Source: JBOHRN01 sp050732775 (GTDB lineage Bacteria; Gemmatimonadota; Gemmatimonadetes; Longimicrobiales; Longimicrobiaceae). From it: a stretch of 64,000 nt of DNA. Under the pieces are notes generated by a model. That model saw only the letters and a program-made list of their open reading frames with translations, was not told where the DNA came from and ran no database searches. Each line of letters begins with the position of its first letter. Positions within the stretch are counted from its first letter, which is position 1. The DNA is taken from contig JBOHRN010000002.1 of NCBI GenBank assembly GCA_050732775.1, positions 1 through 64,000 on the forward strand, in the 5' to 3' direction. Positions 42,701 to 51,334 of the stretch are shown one piece after another. The position numbers were made by a program, and so were the translations under genes.

Positions 42701-43701
42701 GCCGGGTTGACGACAAGAAGTGGATCGTGGGGGTAGACCTCGGGGGCACCAACACGGTAGTGGGGGTGCTGCCAGTGCGGGGCGGCGAAGTCCATGCTCT
42801 GAGGAAGCTGCCTACCGAGCCGGAGCGGGGCGCGGACGCGGTGGTGGACCGCATGGTGGAGATGGTCGAAGAAGCGATCTCCGGCGTGCTCGCTGAGTTT
42901 GGCGGCGACCGCGGCGACCTAGCCGGCGTGGGCATCGGCTCGCCCGGGCCGCTAGACCGGGAGACGGGGGTGGTGGTAGCCACGCCGAACCTGGGCTGGC
43001 GGAACTTTCCGTTGCGGGACTTGGTGTCCGAGCGTGTCCGGCTCCCCGCCACTCTCGACAACGACGCCAACTGCGCCACCTTCGGGGAGTGGTGGCTGGG
43101 GGCGGGCAGGGAGGTAGAAACCCTGGTGGGGCTTACGCTGGGTACCGGCATCGGGGGAGGCATCGTGCTCGAGGGCGAGATTTACCACGGCTGCTCCGAC
43201 GTGGCGGGGGAGATCGGCCACATGACGATCGAGGCCAACGGCCGTAAGTGCCCGTGCGGAAATTACGGCTGCCTGGAGCAGTACGCCTCTGGACCAGCCA
43301 TTGCCACCCGGGCGCTGGAAGGGATCGAGAGTGGCGAAAAAACCGTGCTCACCGAGTTGGTACAAGGCGACCTCTCCAAACTCACCGCGGCCGCGGTGTA
43401 CGAGGGAGTTCTCCGGGGCGACGTTTACGCCACCGAGGTCATGAAGGAGACCGCCAAGTTCCTGGGCGCGGGGGTGGCCAACATCGTCAATGTACTGAAC
43501 CCCGAGATGGTGGTAATCTCGGGCGGCGTGACCCAAGCCGGGGACCACCTCTTCGAGCCGCTCCGGGCCGAGGTTCGCCGCCGCGCCTTCCGGGCGGCCG
43601 AGGAGTGCTGCAGCATAGTTTCGGGTGCGCTGCCGGGCACGGCTGGGGTGGTGGGGGCGGTGGCGGTGTTCAAGCGACACCACTTCGGAAGGGTCGCTTG
43701 A
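42697..43701 (+). CDS. ROK-family sugar kinase (glucokinase-like)
   Basis: The 334-aa protein has the phosphate-binding VGVDLGGTNTVVGVL, GIGSPGPLDRETGVV, the catalytic DNDANCATFGEWW, LGTGIGGGIV, GEIGHM and the ROK zinc motif CPCGNYGCLEQYASG. VVISGGVTQAG follows. Most likely it phosphorylates glucose or an aminosugar. GTG 42697 overlaps the glycosyltransferase stop. Confidence 0.93.
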   Translation: MSRVDDKKWIVGVDLGGTNTVVGVLPVRGGEVHALRKLPTEPERGADAVVDRMVEMVEEAISGVLAEFGGDRGDLAGVGIGSPGPLDRETGVVVATPNLGWRNFPLRDLVSERVRLPATLDNDANCATFGEWWLGAGREVETLVGLTLGTGIGGGIVLEGEIYHGCSDVAGEIGHMTIEANGRKCPCGNYGCLEQYASGPAIATRALEGIESGEKTVLTELVQGDLSKLTAAAVYEGVLRGDVYATEVMKETAKFLGAGVANIVNVLNPEMVVISGGVTQAGDHLFEPLRAEVRRRAFRAAEECCSIVSGALPGTAGVVGAVAVFKRHHFGRVA

Positions 43702-43747
43702 AGGCCAGCGTGGCGGAACTCAACCCCTCTCAAAGAGGCGACCGCTA

Positions 43748-44650
43748 GTGGCGCGCGTTATCGAGGTGCCGCCTACACTGGACGACGACGCCTTTGAGCT
43801 TCTGGCCTCGAAGCGCGCCGCGGTCGCGGCCGGAGAGACGGTGCTGGTGGACGCCCGGCACATCCGCTGGACCGATCCGTACGGTATGATCGGCCTCCTG
43901 GCTCTGGGTCGTACCCTGGCGGAGGGCGGGCAGCGCCCCGCGCTGCAATCCCCCACTTCGCCCGAGGTGCTCAGCTACCTGGCGAGGATGGACTTCTTCC
44001 GTCACGCCGCCGACCTCTACCAAGTCCACGGCGGCCCCGAACAGCGCCGGGAAGACGCGGCCGCCTCCAACGTGCTCCTCGAGATTACCCCCATCCGCTC
44101 GCACGACGACGTGCACGGCGTCATCGACCATGTGCAGGACCGGGCCGGTGTCATCCTCTCCGAGAAACTCGGCTACTCCACCGGGGCGAGCGCCCACTTC
44201 AGCATGATGCTCTCGGAGGTGTGCCAAAACATCATCGAGCACTCGGATACCGAGGGGTGGGTGGGCATCCAGACGTATCATTGGAAGAAACGGCTCGGCC
44301 GGTTGGTGGTGGTAATCGCGGTGATGGACTTGGGAGTGGGCTTTCAGGGCTCCCTAGGCAAAACCAGAGGGGCCCAGTTCGGAGACAGCTGGAGCGACGC
44401 GGCCGCTCTGGAGGCGGCGTTCCTGCACGGTGTCACCCGCTTCCGGGACCCCGGCCGGGGCCAGGGTCTGAAGCAGATCCGCAACCGGGTGAAGAAGTGG
44501 GGGGGCAAGGTGGCCATCCGTAGCGGCAGCGCCAAGATCGCCGACGTGCCCCCGTGGGACGACGGCAGGGTGTTGGAATCCCGCCTGGCTCCTTTCCCGG
44601 GCGCGCAGATCTTGATCGTCTTACCGGCCCGGGAGGGAGAGGGTAAGTGA
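43748..44650 (+). CDS. STAS domain fused to a histidine-kinase-like ATPase (anti-sigma/serine-kinase type)
   Basis: The 300-aa protein has two domains. Residues 1-95 form a STAS-like domain; the usual DSSG turn is DPYG at 43-46, so the canonical phosphoacceptor is missing. Residues about 130-298 form a GHKL ATPase resembling RsbW/SpoIIAB kinases: N-box SEVCQNIIEHSD (Glu157, Asn161), DLGVGF (Asp194, Gly196, Gly198) and glycine loop PGRGQGLKQI (235-243). It probably phosphorylates or binds a STAS partner, most plausibly the product of the next gene, which overlaps it by 4 nt. GTG 43748 is chosen to begin just before the STAS strand. Confidence 0.8.
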   Translation: MARVIEVPPTLDDDAFELLASKRAAVAAGETVLVDARHIRWTDPYGMIGLLALGRTLAEGGQRPALQSPTSPEVLSYLARMDFFRHAADLYQVHGGPEQRREDAAASNVLLEITPIRSHDDVHGVIDHVQDRAGVILSEKLGYSTGASAHFSMMLSEVCQNIIEHSDTEGWVGIQTYHWKKRLGRLVVVIAVMDLGVGFQGSLGKTRGAQFGDSWSDAAALEAAFLHGVTRFRDPGRGQGLKQIRNRVKKWGGKVAIRSGSAKIADVPPWDDGRVLESRLAPFPGAQILIVLPAREGEGK

Positions 44651-45240
44651 CCGGCTACCGGGTATCTCCCCTTTCCATCGACCTGGCCCGCTTCCACCGC
44701 CGCTCGCTAGCGTCGCTGTACAGCAACCTGGTCACGCGGCCCACCGGCCGTGCCATTCGCGTGGGGGTGGAGAAGCAGATCTCAGGCGGCGGTACGAACG
44801 GAACTCCGTGTATCTCGATCCTAGACTTTTCGCAGGTGCGGGTGCTAGACTTCTCGTGCGCCGACGAAGTGGTGGCCAAGCTCCTGCTGCGTTTCCGCGG
44901 CGGGCCGGGCCGGGCCGAGGTGTACTTCCTGGCGCGCGGGCTGCAGCCGCACCACGAGGAGGCGATCGAGGCAGTGCTGGAGAGGCACGGGCTGCGACTC
45001 GCCGCCGAGGTTACCCCCGATCTCTACTGCCTGCTTGGCTCCCGCGAACCGCTGGAGACGGCGTGTTGGGACGCCCTGGCCCGGCGCGGCCGGGCCAACG
45101 CCGCCCAAGTGGCTGGAGACGCTGGTGTGGGCGAGCCGGTTGCCCGCACCCTGCTGACCCACCTGGTCGAGCACCGGGTGGCGGTACCGTTCGAGCGAGG
45201 GGTGGTGTGTGCTCTACCAGAGCTGGCCCGTGCGTCATGA
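44647..45240 (+). CDS. STAS-like (DUF4325-type) protein with predicted C-terminal winged helix
   Basis: The 197-aa protein has a central STAS-like domain (about 55-120), with ILDFSQVRVLDFSCADEVVA carrying Ser70 at the usual phosphoacceptor turn. The C-terminal part (about 128-190), ACWDALARRGRANAAQVAGD and later LLTHLVEHRVAVPFERGVV, reads like a winged-helix DNA-binding domain. Coupled to a STAS-ATPase fusion, it looks like the switch target and possibly a direct transcriptional output. Its stop overlaps the ATG of a ypdA remnant. Function is inferred from domain pattern only. Confidence 0.65.
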   Translation: MTGYRVSPLSIDLARFHRRSLASLYSNLVTRPTGRAIRVGVEKQISGGGTNGTPCISILDFSQVRVLDFSCADEVVAKLLLRFRGGPGRAEVYFLARGLQPHHEEAIEAVLERHGLRLAAEVTPDLYCLLGSREPLETACWDALARRGRANAAQVAGDAGVGEPVARTLLTHLVEHRVAVPFERGVVCALPELARAS

Positions 45241-45586
45241 GCCGTCGTTCCGACCTGTTGGTGGTGGGTGCGGGACCGTGCGGCCCGCCGAGGTCGAGCT
45301 CCGGGCTAATGTCACCGGCCAAACCACCGTACTTCCGAACGACTGGGTTCTCGCCCTGATCGGGTACCTTCCCGACGCCTCCCTACTGACCGGGATGGGC
45401 GTGGAGATCAACGCGGAGACCGGCGTGCCGGCGCACGACGCGGAAACCCTGGAGACGAACGTTCCGGGCGTGTTTGTCGCGGGCGTGATAGCGGCGGGCT
45501 ACGACGCCAACAAGAACTTTATCGAGAACGGCAAGCACCACGGACCCGCAATCGTAGCGGCTATTACGGGCTGTAGCAGGGTGTGA
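45237..45586 (+). pseudogene. Internally deleted ypdA-like bacillithiol-disulfide reductase remnant
   Basis: The ATG at 45237 starts MSRRSDLLVVGAGPCG, the FAD-binding N-terminus of YpdA/BdrA-type reductases, in one frame. From about 45285 the homologous reading continues in another frame with the family C-terminus: WVLALIGYLPDASLLTGMGV, ETLETNVPGVFVAGVIAAGY and NKNFIENGKHHGPAIVAAI. Roughly 200 residues (rest of FAD domain, NAD(P) domain) are missing and the frames do not match. The ATG overlaps the STAS-winged-helix stop, so the intact gene was the third gene of that operon. An assembly error is possible. Confidence 0.8.
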
Positions 45587-46616
45587 CCGGCTGCTCTCCC
45601 TCGCGGTGCATGGTTCCCTTGTACTTCATGTGCTCTTCGTAGACGCCGAAGTTCTCCCCCTGCAGGGCGTCGATACGGGCCAGGTCGTCGCCCGAGAGGT
45701 CCGGCTTGTCCGGGGCGGCGGCAAACTCCTCGAGCTGCGCCTGGTCGTAGATATTCGGTAGCGTCGTCATCACCGCCGGGGAGGCGAGGAGCCACTTGAG
45801 CGAGGCCTGCCCGAGCGTCAGGTCGCGCCCCTGGTGCAGAAAGCCGAGTGTCTCGACCTTCTTGAGGCCGTTCAATAGCCAGGAGCGCGGCCGGTGCCGG
45901 CGGTGGTCGTTCTGGTCGAAGGTGGTGTCTTCGCTGTAGCACCCCTCGAGCATGCCGGAGGAGTGGGTAACGCGCACCATGACTCCGGTGTCTCCTGTCT
46001 CCCCGGCACTCTCGGTGAGGTGCTGGCCGGGAAACGGCTCTAGAATGTTGTTGATGAGCTGGAGCGAGCCGGCCCGGCGCCTGCGGATGAGGTCGAGCCC
46101 CTCGTACAAGTAGCCGTTGGAGGGGCCGAGCGCCGCCCCCCAGTGGCGGACTTTACCCTCCTCCTTGAGCCGCTCGAAAGTCTCCCACACGGCGTCGTCT
46201 TCTACCTGCTTCAGTTTGGCGTTGTGAAAAGCGACGATGTCGATCACGTCGCTTCCGAAGCGCTCCAGCGACTTCTCCACGGCGGAGCGGAGGTAGGCGG
46301 GATCGGCGTTCTGGGGGATTTCCCGTTGGCCGCGCTTCCGCTCGGGGTGGGCGTAGAAGTCGTAGCCCACCTTGGTGGCGAGCACCACCTGGTGCCGGTT
46401 GTCGCGGAAGGCGCGACCGACCAGCTCCTCGGCGCGGCCGTTGCCGTAGCTGTCGGCGGCGTCGAAGAGGGTGACGCCCAGGTCCCTGGCCGCGCGCAGG
46501 AGCCGGATCGCCTGGTCGTCGCTGAAACTTCCCCACCAGCCCGCGGAGACGGTCCAGGTTCCGAAGCCGACCTCGGAGACGGTGACGTCGCTGTTGGGGT
46601 AGGTACGGTACTTCAT
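45564..46616 (-). CDS. Aldo/keto reductase family protein
   Basis: The 350-aa TIM-barrel protein has VSEVGFGTW, the catalytic Asp52 and Tyr57 in FDAADSYGNG, Lys82 in LATKVGYDF and His131 in VAFHNAKLK. The later region KWLLASPAVMTTLPNIYDQAQ binds NADPH in this family. A C-terminal YEEHMKYKG segment is present. ATG 46616 is preferred over upstream starts. It follows purF by 19 nt at the end of the purine operon; its 3' end overlaps the ypdA remnant. Substrate unknown. Confidence 0.9.
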   Translation of the reverse strand: MKYRTYPNSDVTVSEVGFGTWTVSAGWWGSFSDDQAIRLLRAARDLGVTLFDAADSYGNGRAEELVGRAFRDNRHQVVLATKVGYDFYAHPERKRGQREIPQNADPAYLRSAVEKSLERFGSDVIDIVAFHNAKLKQVEDDAVWETFERLKEEGKVRHWGAALGPSNGYLYEGLDLIRRRRAGSLQLINNILEPFPGQHLTESAGETGDTGVMVRVTHSSGMLEGCYSEDTTFDQNDHRRHRPRSWLLNGLKKVETLGFLHQGRDLTLGQASLKWLLASPAVMTTLPNIYDQAQLEEFAAAPDKPDLSGDDLARIDALQGENFGVYEEHMKYKGTMHREGEQPVTPCYSP

Positions 46617-46635
46617 CGGATCATCGCTTATGAGG

Positions 46636-48036
46636 TCAAGAGCACCCCGTCCCGGCCAGTACCTCCGGGGTGGCAAAGCCCCGCTCCAGGTCTACCAGCG
46701 GGGCCGAGTAATCGCCCGAGAAGCAGGCGTGGCAAAAAGGGCCAGACTCTTCCACCGCCCCCAGCATCCCCTCCAGCGACAAGTACCCGAGCGAATCTAC
46801 GCCCAACTGCTCCCCGACTTCACCGGCGGTCCGGTCAGCGGCTATAAGCTCCTCGCGGGTGGGGATGTCGATACCGTAGAAACAGGGGTGGCGCACCGGG
46901 GGAGAGGCCAAGCGCAAGTGCACCTCGCGCGCGCCCGCCTCCCGCAGCATGTTGACCAGCCCCCGCGAAGTGGTGCCCCGCACCAGGGAGTCGTCGACAA
47001 CCACCACCCTTTGTCCGGCCAAGACCTCGCGCACGGCGCTGTACTTGAGGCGCACCTTGAAGTCGCGCCCGGCCTGGGACGGTTCAATGAAGGTGCGGCC
47101 CACGTAGTGGTTGCGGATCAGTCCCAGCTCGAAAGGGATGCCCGACTCCTCGCTATAGCCGAGCGCCGACGAGTTGGCCGAATCGGGCACCGAGATCACG
47201 CACTCTCCCTCGGCCGGGTGCTCGCGCGCGAGTTGGCGGCCGAAAGCCCGCCGCGCCCGGTCTACGGACTCGCCCCAAAGCCGGGAATCGGGCCGGGCGA
47301 AATACACCAGTTCAAAGATGCACGGCGCGGGCCGTTCGGGTGGGAGGGGGCGCAGCCGGGTGATCTCTCGTCCCCGCACCCGGAGTACCTCTCCGGGTGC
47401 CACTTCGCGTAAGTACTCGGCTCCCACTATGTCGAGGGCGCAGGTCTCGGAGGCCAGCACGTGACCGTCTCCCAACCGTCCCAGCACCAGGGGGCGAAAG
47501 CCGCGCGGGTCCCGGGCGGCGTAGAGGGTGTCGCCCACGGTGATGAGCAGCGAGAAAGCTCCTTCGAGCTGCGAAAGGGCGTCGTCGATCTGGGCGTCGG
47601 CCCCCTCCCGGCGGGAGCGGGAGATGAGGTGGACGATGGCCTCGGTGTCGATGGTGGCCTGGAAAAGGGCGCCCTCGGCCACCAACCGGGCGCGCAGCTC
47701 ATGGGCGTTGGTCAGGTTGCCGTTGTGGACCAGCCCCAGCTCTCCCTCGCTGTAGCGAACCAGGATGGGCTGGGCGTTGGTGAGCCCGGGACCGCCCGCG
47801 GTGGAGTAGCGAAGGTGGCCGAGGGCGGTGGAGCCCGGGAGGGAGGCGAGGTCACTATCAGCGAAGGCCTCATAGACCAACCCGGTGGCCTTGTGCAGCC
47901 GGGCGTCACCCGGCTCGGAGCCGGAGATGGCGGCTATCCCAGCTGCCTCCTGGCCCCTATGCTGGAGCGCGTAGAGAGCGAGAAAGGTAACCCGGGCGGC
48001 GTCGGGAACTCCACTCACGCCTACGATTCCGCACAC
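46636..48036 (-). CDS. purF: Amidophosphoribosyltransferase
   Basis: PurF makes 5-phosphoribosylamine from PRPP and glutamine, the first step of purine synthesis. The 466-aa protein starts MCGIVGVSG with Cys2 as glutaminase nucleophile, so no long propeptide is present. The PRPP loop is VVVVDDSLVRGTTS (near residue 350). Cys residues in PCIFELVYFARPDS, PCFYGIDIPT and FCHACFSGDY match the [4Fe-4S] ligands of the Bacillus-type enzyme. It follows purL by 6 nt. Confidence 0.97.
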   Translation of the reverse strand: MCGIVGVSGVPDAARVTFLALYALQHRGQEAAGIAAISGSEPGDARLHKATGLVYEAFADSDLASLPGSTALGHLRYSTAGGPGLTNAQPILVRYSEGELGLVHNGNLTNAHELRARLVAEGALFQATIDTEAIVHLISRSRREGADAQIDDALSQLEGAFSLLITVGDTLYAARDPRGFRPLVLGRLGDGHVLASETCALDIVGAEYLREVAPGEVLRVRGREITRLRPLPPERPAPCIFELVYFARPDSRLWGESVDRARRAFGRQLAREHPAEGECVISVPDSANSSALGYSEESGIPFELGLIRNHYVGRTFIEPSQAGRDFKVRLKYSAVREVLAGQRVVVVDDSLVRGTTSRGLVNMLREAGAREVHLRLASPPVRHPCFYGIDIPTREELIAADRTAGEVGEQLGVDSLGYLSLEGMLGAVEESGPFCHACFSGDYSAPLVDLERGFATPEVLAGTGCS

Positions 48037-48042
48037 GTTTCG

Positions 48043-50355
48043 TCAGCCGGTGGGTGTGAACAGGTGCGGATCTTCCATTAACCGGGGGAGAGCGTGGTGG
48101 TAGCTGTCGGCCAGCCGCCGGACCGGAGCACTGAGAACACCGCCCCGAAAGGCGATACGGAACTCGCCGCCAGCCCTGCCCACCCGGCCGATTTTACGCG
48201 CGGGCACCCCGCGGCGCTCCGAGATTCTCATGATTTCGTCCACCTGGCTCTGGTTGCAAGAGAGGAGTACGCGGCCTTGGGCCTCTCCAAAGAGGAGCGC
48301 GCGGGGATCGAGTTCGTCGTCGAGCTCCACCTCCACCCCGAAGTTCAGCTCCGGGTCCGCCACGGCGCACTCGGCCAGGGCCACGGCCAAGCCGCCGTCC
48401 GAGCAGTCGTGGGCCGAGCTGACCCACCCTCCTTGGATCTGCTCCAGGACCGTCTCCTGGATCGCCTTTTCCGCGTCCAAATCCACTGCGGGAGAGTCGC
48501 CCGCGGTCACGCCGTGGACCCGCTTGAGGTATTCGCTGGCCCCTAGCTCAGCGGTGTTCCGGCCCAGCAGAACGACGGCGTCTCCCTCACTCCGGAACGC
48601 CAGGCGGGTGGCGTACGCCACCTCGTCGAGCACGCCTACCATCCCGACCACCGGAGTGGGGTAGATGGCTCCCCGCGGGTTTTCGTTGTAAAGCGAGACG
48701 TTGCCGCCGGTTACCGGGGTCCCGAAGGCACGGCAAGCGTCTCCCATCCCCCGCACCACCTCCGCGAGTTGGTAGTACACCTCCGGCTTGGTCGGGTTGC
48801 CGAAGTTGAGGTTGTTGGTCACGGCGCGCGGCCGGGCGCCCGAGCAGACCAGGTTGCGGGCGGCTTCGGACACGGCGATGAGTGCGCCCCGGTACGGATG
48901 CAAGAATACGTAGCGGCCGTTTCCGTCCACGGTGGCCGCTACGGCCCTCCTGGTACCCCGCAGCCGGATGACCGCCGCGTCCGAGCCCGGGCCTATCACG
49001 GTACCGGTACGTACGGTGGTGTCATACTGCTCCCAGACCCAACCTTTGGAACAGATGGTGGTAGACGAAAGGAGCTGTTCCAGCGTCCACGCACTGTCGC
49101 TCTCCTCGGGGCGGGGAGCCACGGCGTAGGGGTCGGTCTCCCGTGCCAGTCGCGCCTCTTCGGACTCGCGGCCCCGGCGGGTGTAAGTGGGGCATCCGTC
49201 CACCAAGGGGGCACCCGGGATGGCGGCGATTGTCTTGCCGTTCTCCTTGACCGTATATACGCCCGTAGCGGTCACCTCGCCGATCTCCGCAGCGTCCAGG
49301 TCCCACTTGGCCAGGATATCCCGGACCCGACCTTCATGGCCCCGCTTGGCCACCACCAGCATCCGCTCCTGGCTCTCGGAGAGAAGGACTTCGTAAGGGG
49401 TCATGCCGGCCTCGCGCACGGGTACGCGGGTGATCTCGATCTCTACCCCGGTCCCCCCGCGCGCCGCCATCTCGGTGGACGACGACACCAACCCGGCCGC
49501 GCCCATGTCCTGGATGCCGACGATGTGCCCCGAGCGGATAAGCTCGAGCGACGCCTCCAGCAGGAGTTTCTCGGTGAAGGGGTCGCCCACCTGGACCCGC
49601 GGACGCTTTTCCCGCTGTTCGTCCGACAGTTCGGCCGAAGCGAAAGTGGCGCCGTGGATGCCGTCCCTGCCGGTCTTGGAGCCCACCGCCATGAGCCGGT
49701 TGCCGGCACCGCTGGCCACGCCCCGGATCAGCCCGGCAGACTTCATCACCCCCACGCACATAGCGTTGACCAGGGGGTTGCCCTCGTACGCCCGGTCGAA
49801 AACGACCTCGCCGCCCACGGTAGGGACGCCCACGCAGTTCCCGTAGTCGCCGATGCCCCGCACCACTCCGGCGAAGAGGTAGCGGACGCGGGCCGCGCCC
49901 TGGCCCTCGAGCTCGCCGAAGCGCAGCGAGTTGAGCACGGCGACCGGACGCGCGCCCATGGTGAAGACGTCGCGCAAGATGCCGCCCACGCCGGTCGCCG
50001 CGCCTTGGTACGGCTCCACGGCCGAGGGGTGGTTGTGAGACTCGATCTTGAACGCCACCGCCAGCCCGTCGCCCACCTCGATCACGCCGGCGTTCTCGCC
50101 CGGCCCCTGCAGCACCCAGGGGGCCTCGGTGGGCAGCGTCTTGAGCAGCGGCTTGGAGTTCTTGTAGCCGCAGTGCTCCGACCACATGGCGCTGAAGATA
50201 CCCAGTTCGGTGAAGGTCGGCTCCCGGCCCAGGATCTCGAGGAGCTCGGCGTACTCCTGGTCCGAAAGCCCGTGTTCGGACACCAGCGCCGGGGACAGGA
50301 CGGGGTCTCCGGGGCGGGGCTGGGGGGCGAGAGGGATGGCTCGGGCGGTGCTCAC
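48043..50355 (-). CDS. purL: Phosphoribosylformylglycinamidine synthase subunit PurL
   Basis: PurL is the ATP-dependent synthetase subunit of the PurSQL complex. At 770 aa it is the small form needing PurS and PurQ, both encoded just upstream. Motifs are MWSEHCGYKNSKP, KIESHNHPSAVEPYQGAATG, GVPTVGGEV, the GAAGLVSS loop, and a second-half LNFGNPTKPEVYYQ and HDCSDGGLAVALAE. It overlaps purQ by 4 nt. Confidence 0.98.
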   Translation of the reverse strand: MSTARAIPLAPQPRPGDPVLSPALVSEHGLSDQEYAELLEILGREPTFTELGIFSAMWSEHCGYKNSKPLLKTLPTEAPWVLQGPGENAGVIEVGDGLAVAFKIESHNHPSAVEPYQGAATGVGGILRDVFTMGARPVAVLNSLRFGELEGQGAARVRYLFAGVVRGIGDYGNCVGVPTVGGEVVFDRAYEGNPLVNAMCVGVMKSAGLIRGVASGAGNRLMAVGSKTGRDGIHGATFASAELSDEQREKRPRVQVGDPFTEKLLLEASLELIRSGHIVGIQDMGAAGLVSSSTEMAARGGTGVEIEITRVPVREAGMTPYEVLLSESQERMLVVAKRGHEGRVRDILAKWDLDAAEIGEVTATGVYTVKENGKTIAAIPGAPLVDGCPTYTRRGRESEEARLARETDPYAVAPRPEESDSAWTLEQLLSSTTICSKGWVWEQYDTTVRTGTVIGPGSDAAVIRLRGTRRAVAATVDGNGRYVFLHPYRGALIAVSEAARNLVCSGARPRAVTNNLNFGNPTKPEVYYQLAEVVRGMGDACRAFGTPVTGGNVSLYNENPRGAIYPTPVVGMVGVLDEVAYATRLAFRSEGDAVVLLGRNTAELGASEYLKRVHGVTAGDSPAVDLDAEKAIQETVLEQIQGGWVSSAHDCSDGGLAVALAECAVADPELNFGVEVELDDELDPRALLFGEAQGRVLLSCNQSQVDEIMRISERRGVPARKIGRVGRAGGEFRIAFRGGVLSAPVRRLADSYHHALPRLMEDPHLFTPTG

Positions 50356-51035
50356 GCGGCAGCCAGCGATTTGAACAAACCCGCGCCGTGGACCGATCCG
50401 AGCAGCTCCTCCGCGGCCCGCTCGGGATGGGGCATCATCCCCAGCACGTTGCCGTGCCCGTTCAAAATACCAGCGACGTCGCGGGCCGAACCGTTCGGGT
50501 TCGAGGCGGGTGTCCTCTCGCCGCTCCGGTCCACGTAGCGGAATACGACGCGCTGCTCACGCTCCAGTTCGTCCAGCACCTCGCCCGGCGCCACGTAACA
50601 CCCCTCGCCGTGGGCGACCGGCATGCGCAGCACGTCTCCCTGCCGGTACGCCGAGGTGAACGGCGGTTCGGCCCGCTCCACCCGTAGATACACCGGCCGC
50701 GAGATGAAGCGAAGCCCCCGGTTGCGGATCAGGGCGCCGGGCAGAAGGCCGAGCTCGCAGAGGATTTGAAAGCCGTTGCACACCCCGAGAACCGGCCCGC
50801 CCTGCGCGGCGAACTCCCGGATCTCGCGCACTATCGGACTGGTGCGGGCGATGGCTCCGGCGCGCAAGTAGTCGCCGTAGCTGAATCCGCCGGGGACGAT
50901 GACCGCGTCTACTCCCTCCAGATCGTGCGACTTGTGCCAGAGAAACACCGTCTCGGCGCCCGAGACCTCCTTGGCGGCCAGGTAACAGTCGTGGTCGCAG
51001 TTGGAGCCGGGGAAGGTGACTACGCCGATCTTCAC
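50352..51035 (-). CDS. purQ: Phosphoribosylformylglycinamidine synthase subunit PurQ (glutaminase)
   Basis: The 227-aa class I glutamine amidotransferase supplies ammonia to PurL. It shows VVTFPGSNCDHD, VIVPGGFSYGDYLRAGA, the nucleophile Cys in GVCNGFQILCELGLLPGAL and the His/Glu pair in MMPHPERAAEE. Overlaps with purS and purL are 4 nt each. Confidence 0.97.
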   Translation of the reverse strand: MKIGVVTFPGSNCDHDCYLAAKEVSGAETVFLWHKSHDLEGVDAVIVPGGFSYGDYLRAGAIARTSPIVREIREFAAQGGPVLGVCNGFQILCELGLLPGALIRNRGLRFISRPVYLRVERAEPPFTSAYRQGDVLRMPVAHGEGCYVAPGEVLDELEREQRVVFRYVDRSGERTPASNPNGSARDVAGILNGHGNVLGMMPHPERAAEELLGSVHGAGLFKSLAAA

Positions 51036-51334
51036 TCTTGACTCGCCTTTAGAGGAGCTGGGGGACGGGTTGGCTGGACTTCCCGCTCTTGCACCTCGAG
51101 GTCAAAGTCTTCGGTCACCGGGTTGGCGAGGAGTTCCTCGCACATTTGCCTGACCCGGTCGCGCGCCTCGGTTTCGGAACCGGCCGAGAGGCGCAGGTAG
51201 ATGGTCTTGCCCACCCGCACCTCCTCCACGCCGCCGAATCCCAGTGCGCCGAGGGCTCCGGCCACCGCGCTCCCCTGGGGGTCGAGTATACCCCTTGCCG
51301 GCATCACCCGCACGGATACGTGATACTGCTTCAC
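51032..51334 (-). CDS. purS: Phosphoribosylformylglycinamidine synthase subunit PurS
   Basis: The 100-aa bridging subunit begins KQYHVSVRVMPARGILDPQG, with GFGGVEEVRVGKTIYLRL and a C-terminal LLANPVTEDFDLEV, all typical of PurS. The start is GTG 51334: AGGAGG lies 5 nt upstream and the family N-terminus begins there. The frame is open upstream but that part lies inside pssA. It overlaps the pssA stop by 4 nt. Confidence 0.95.
   Translation of the reverse strand: MKQYHVSVRVMPARGILDPQGSAVAGALGALGFGGVEEVRVGKTIYLRLSAGSETEARDRVRQMCEELLANPVTEDFDLEVQEREVQPTRPPAPLKASQE

Noticed and set aside
45209..45586. An intact 125-aa protein in the ypdA C-terminal frame
   Set aside because: Its first part is unrelated shadow sequence from the STAS gene; the recognisable part is only the C-terminal third of YpdA, so it is treated as a remnant.
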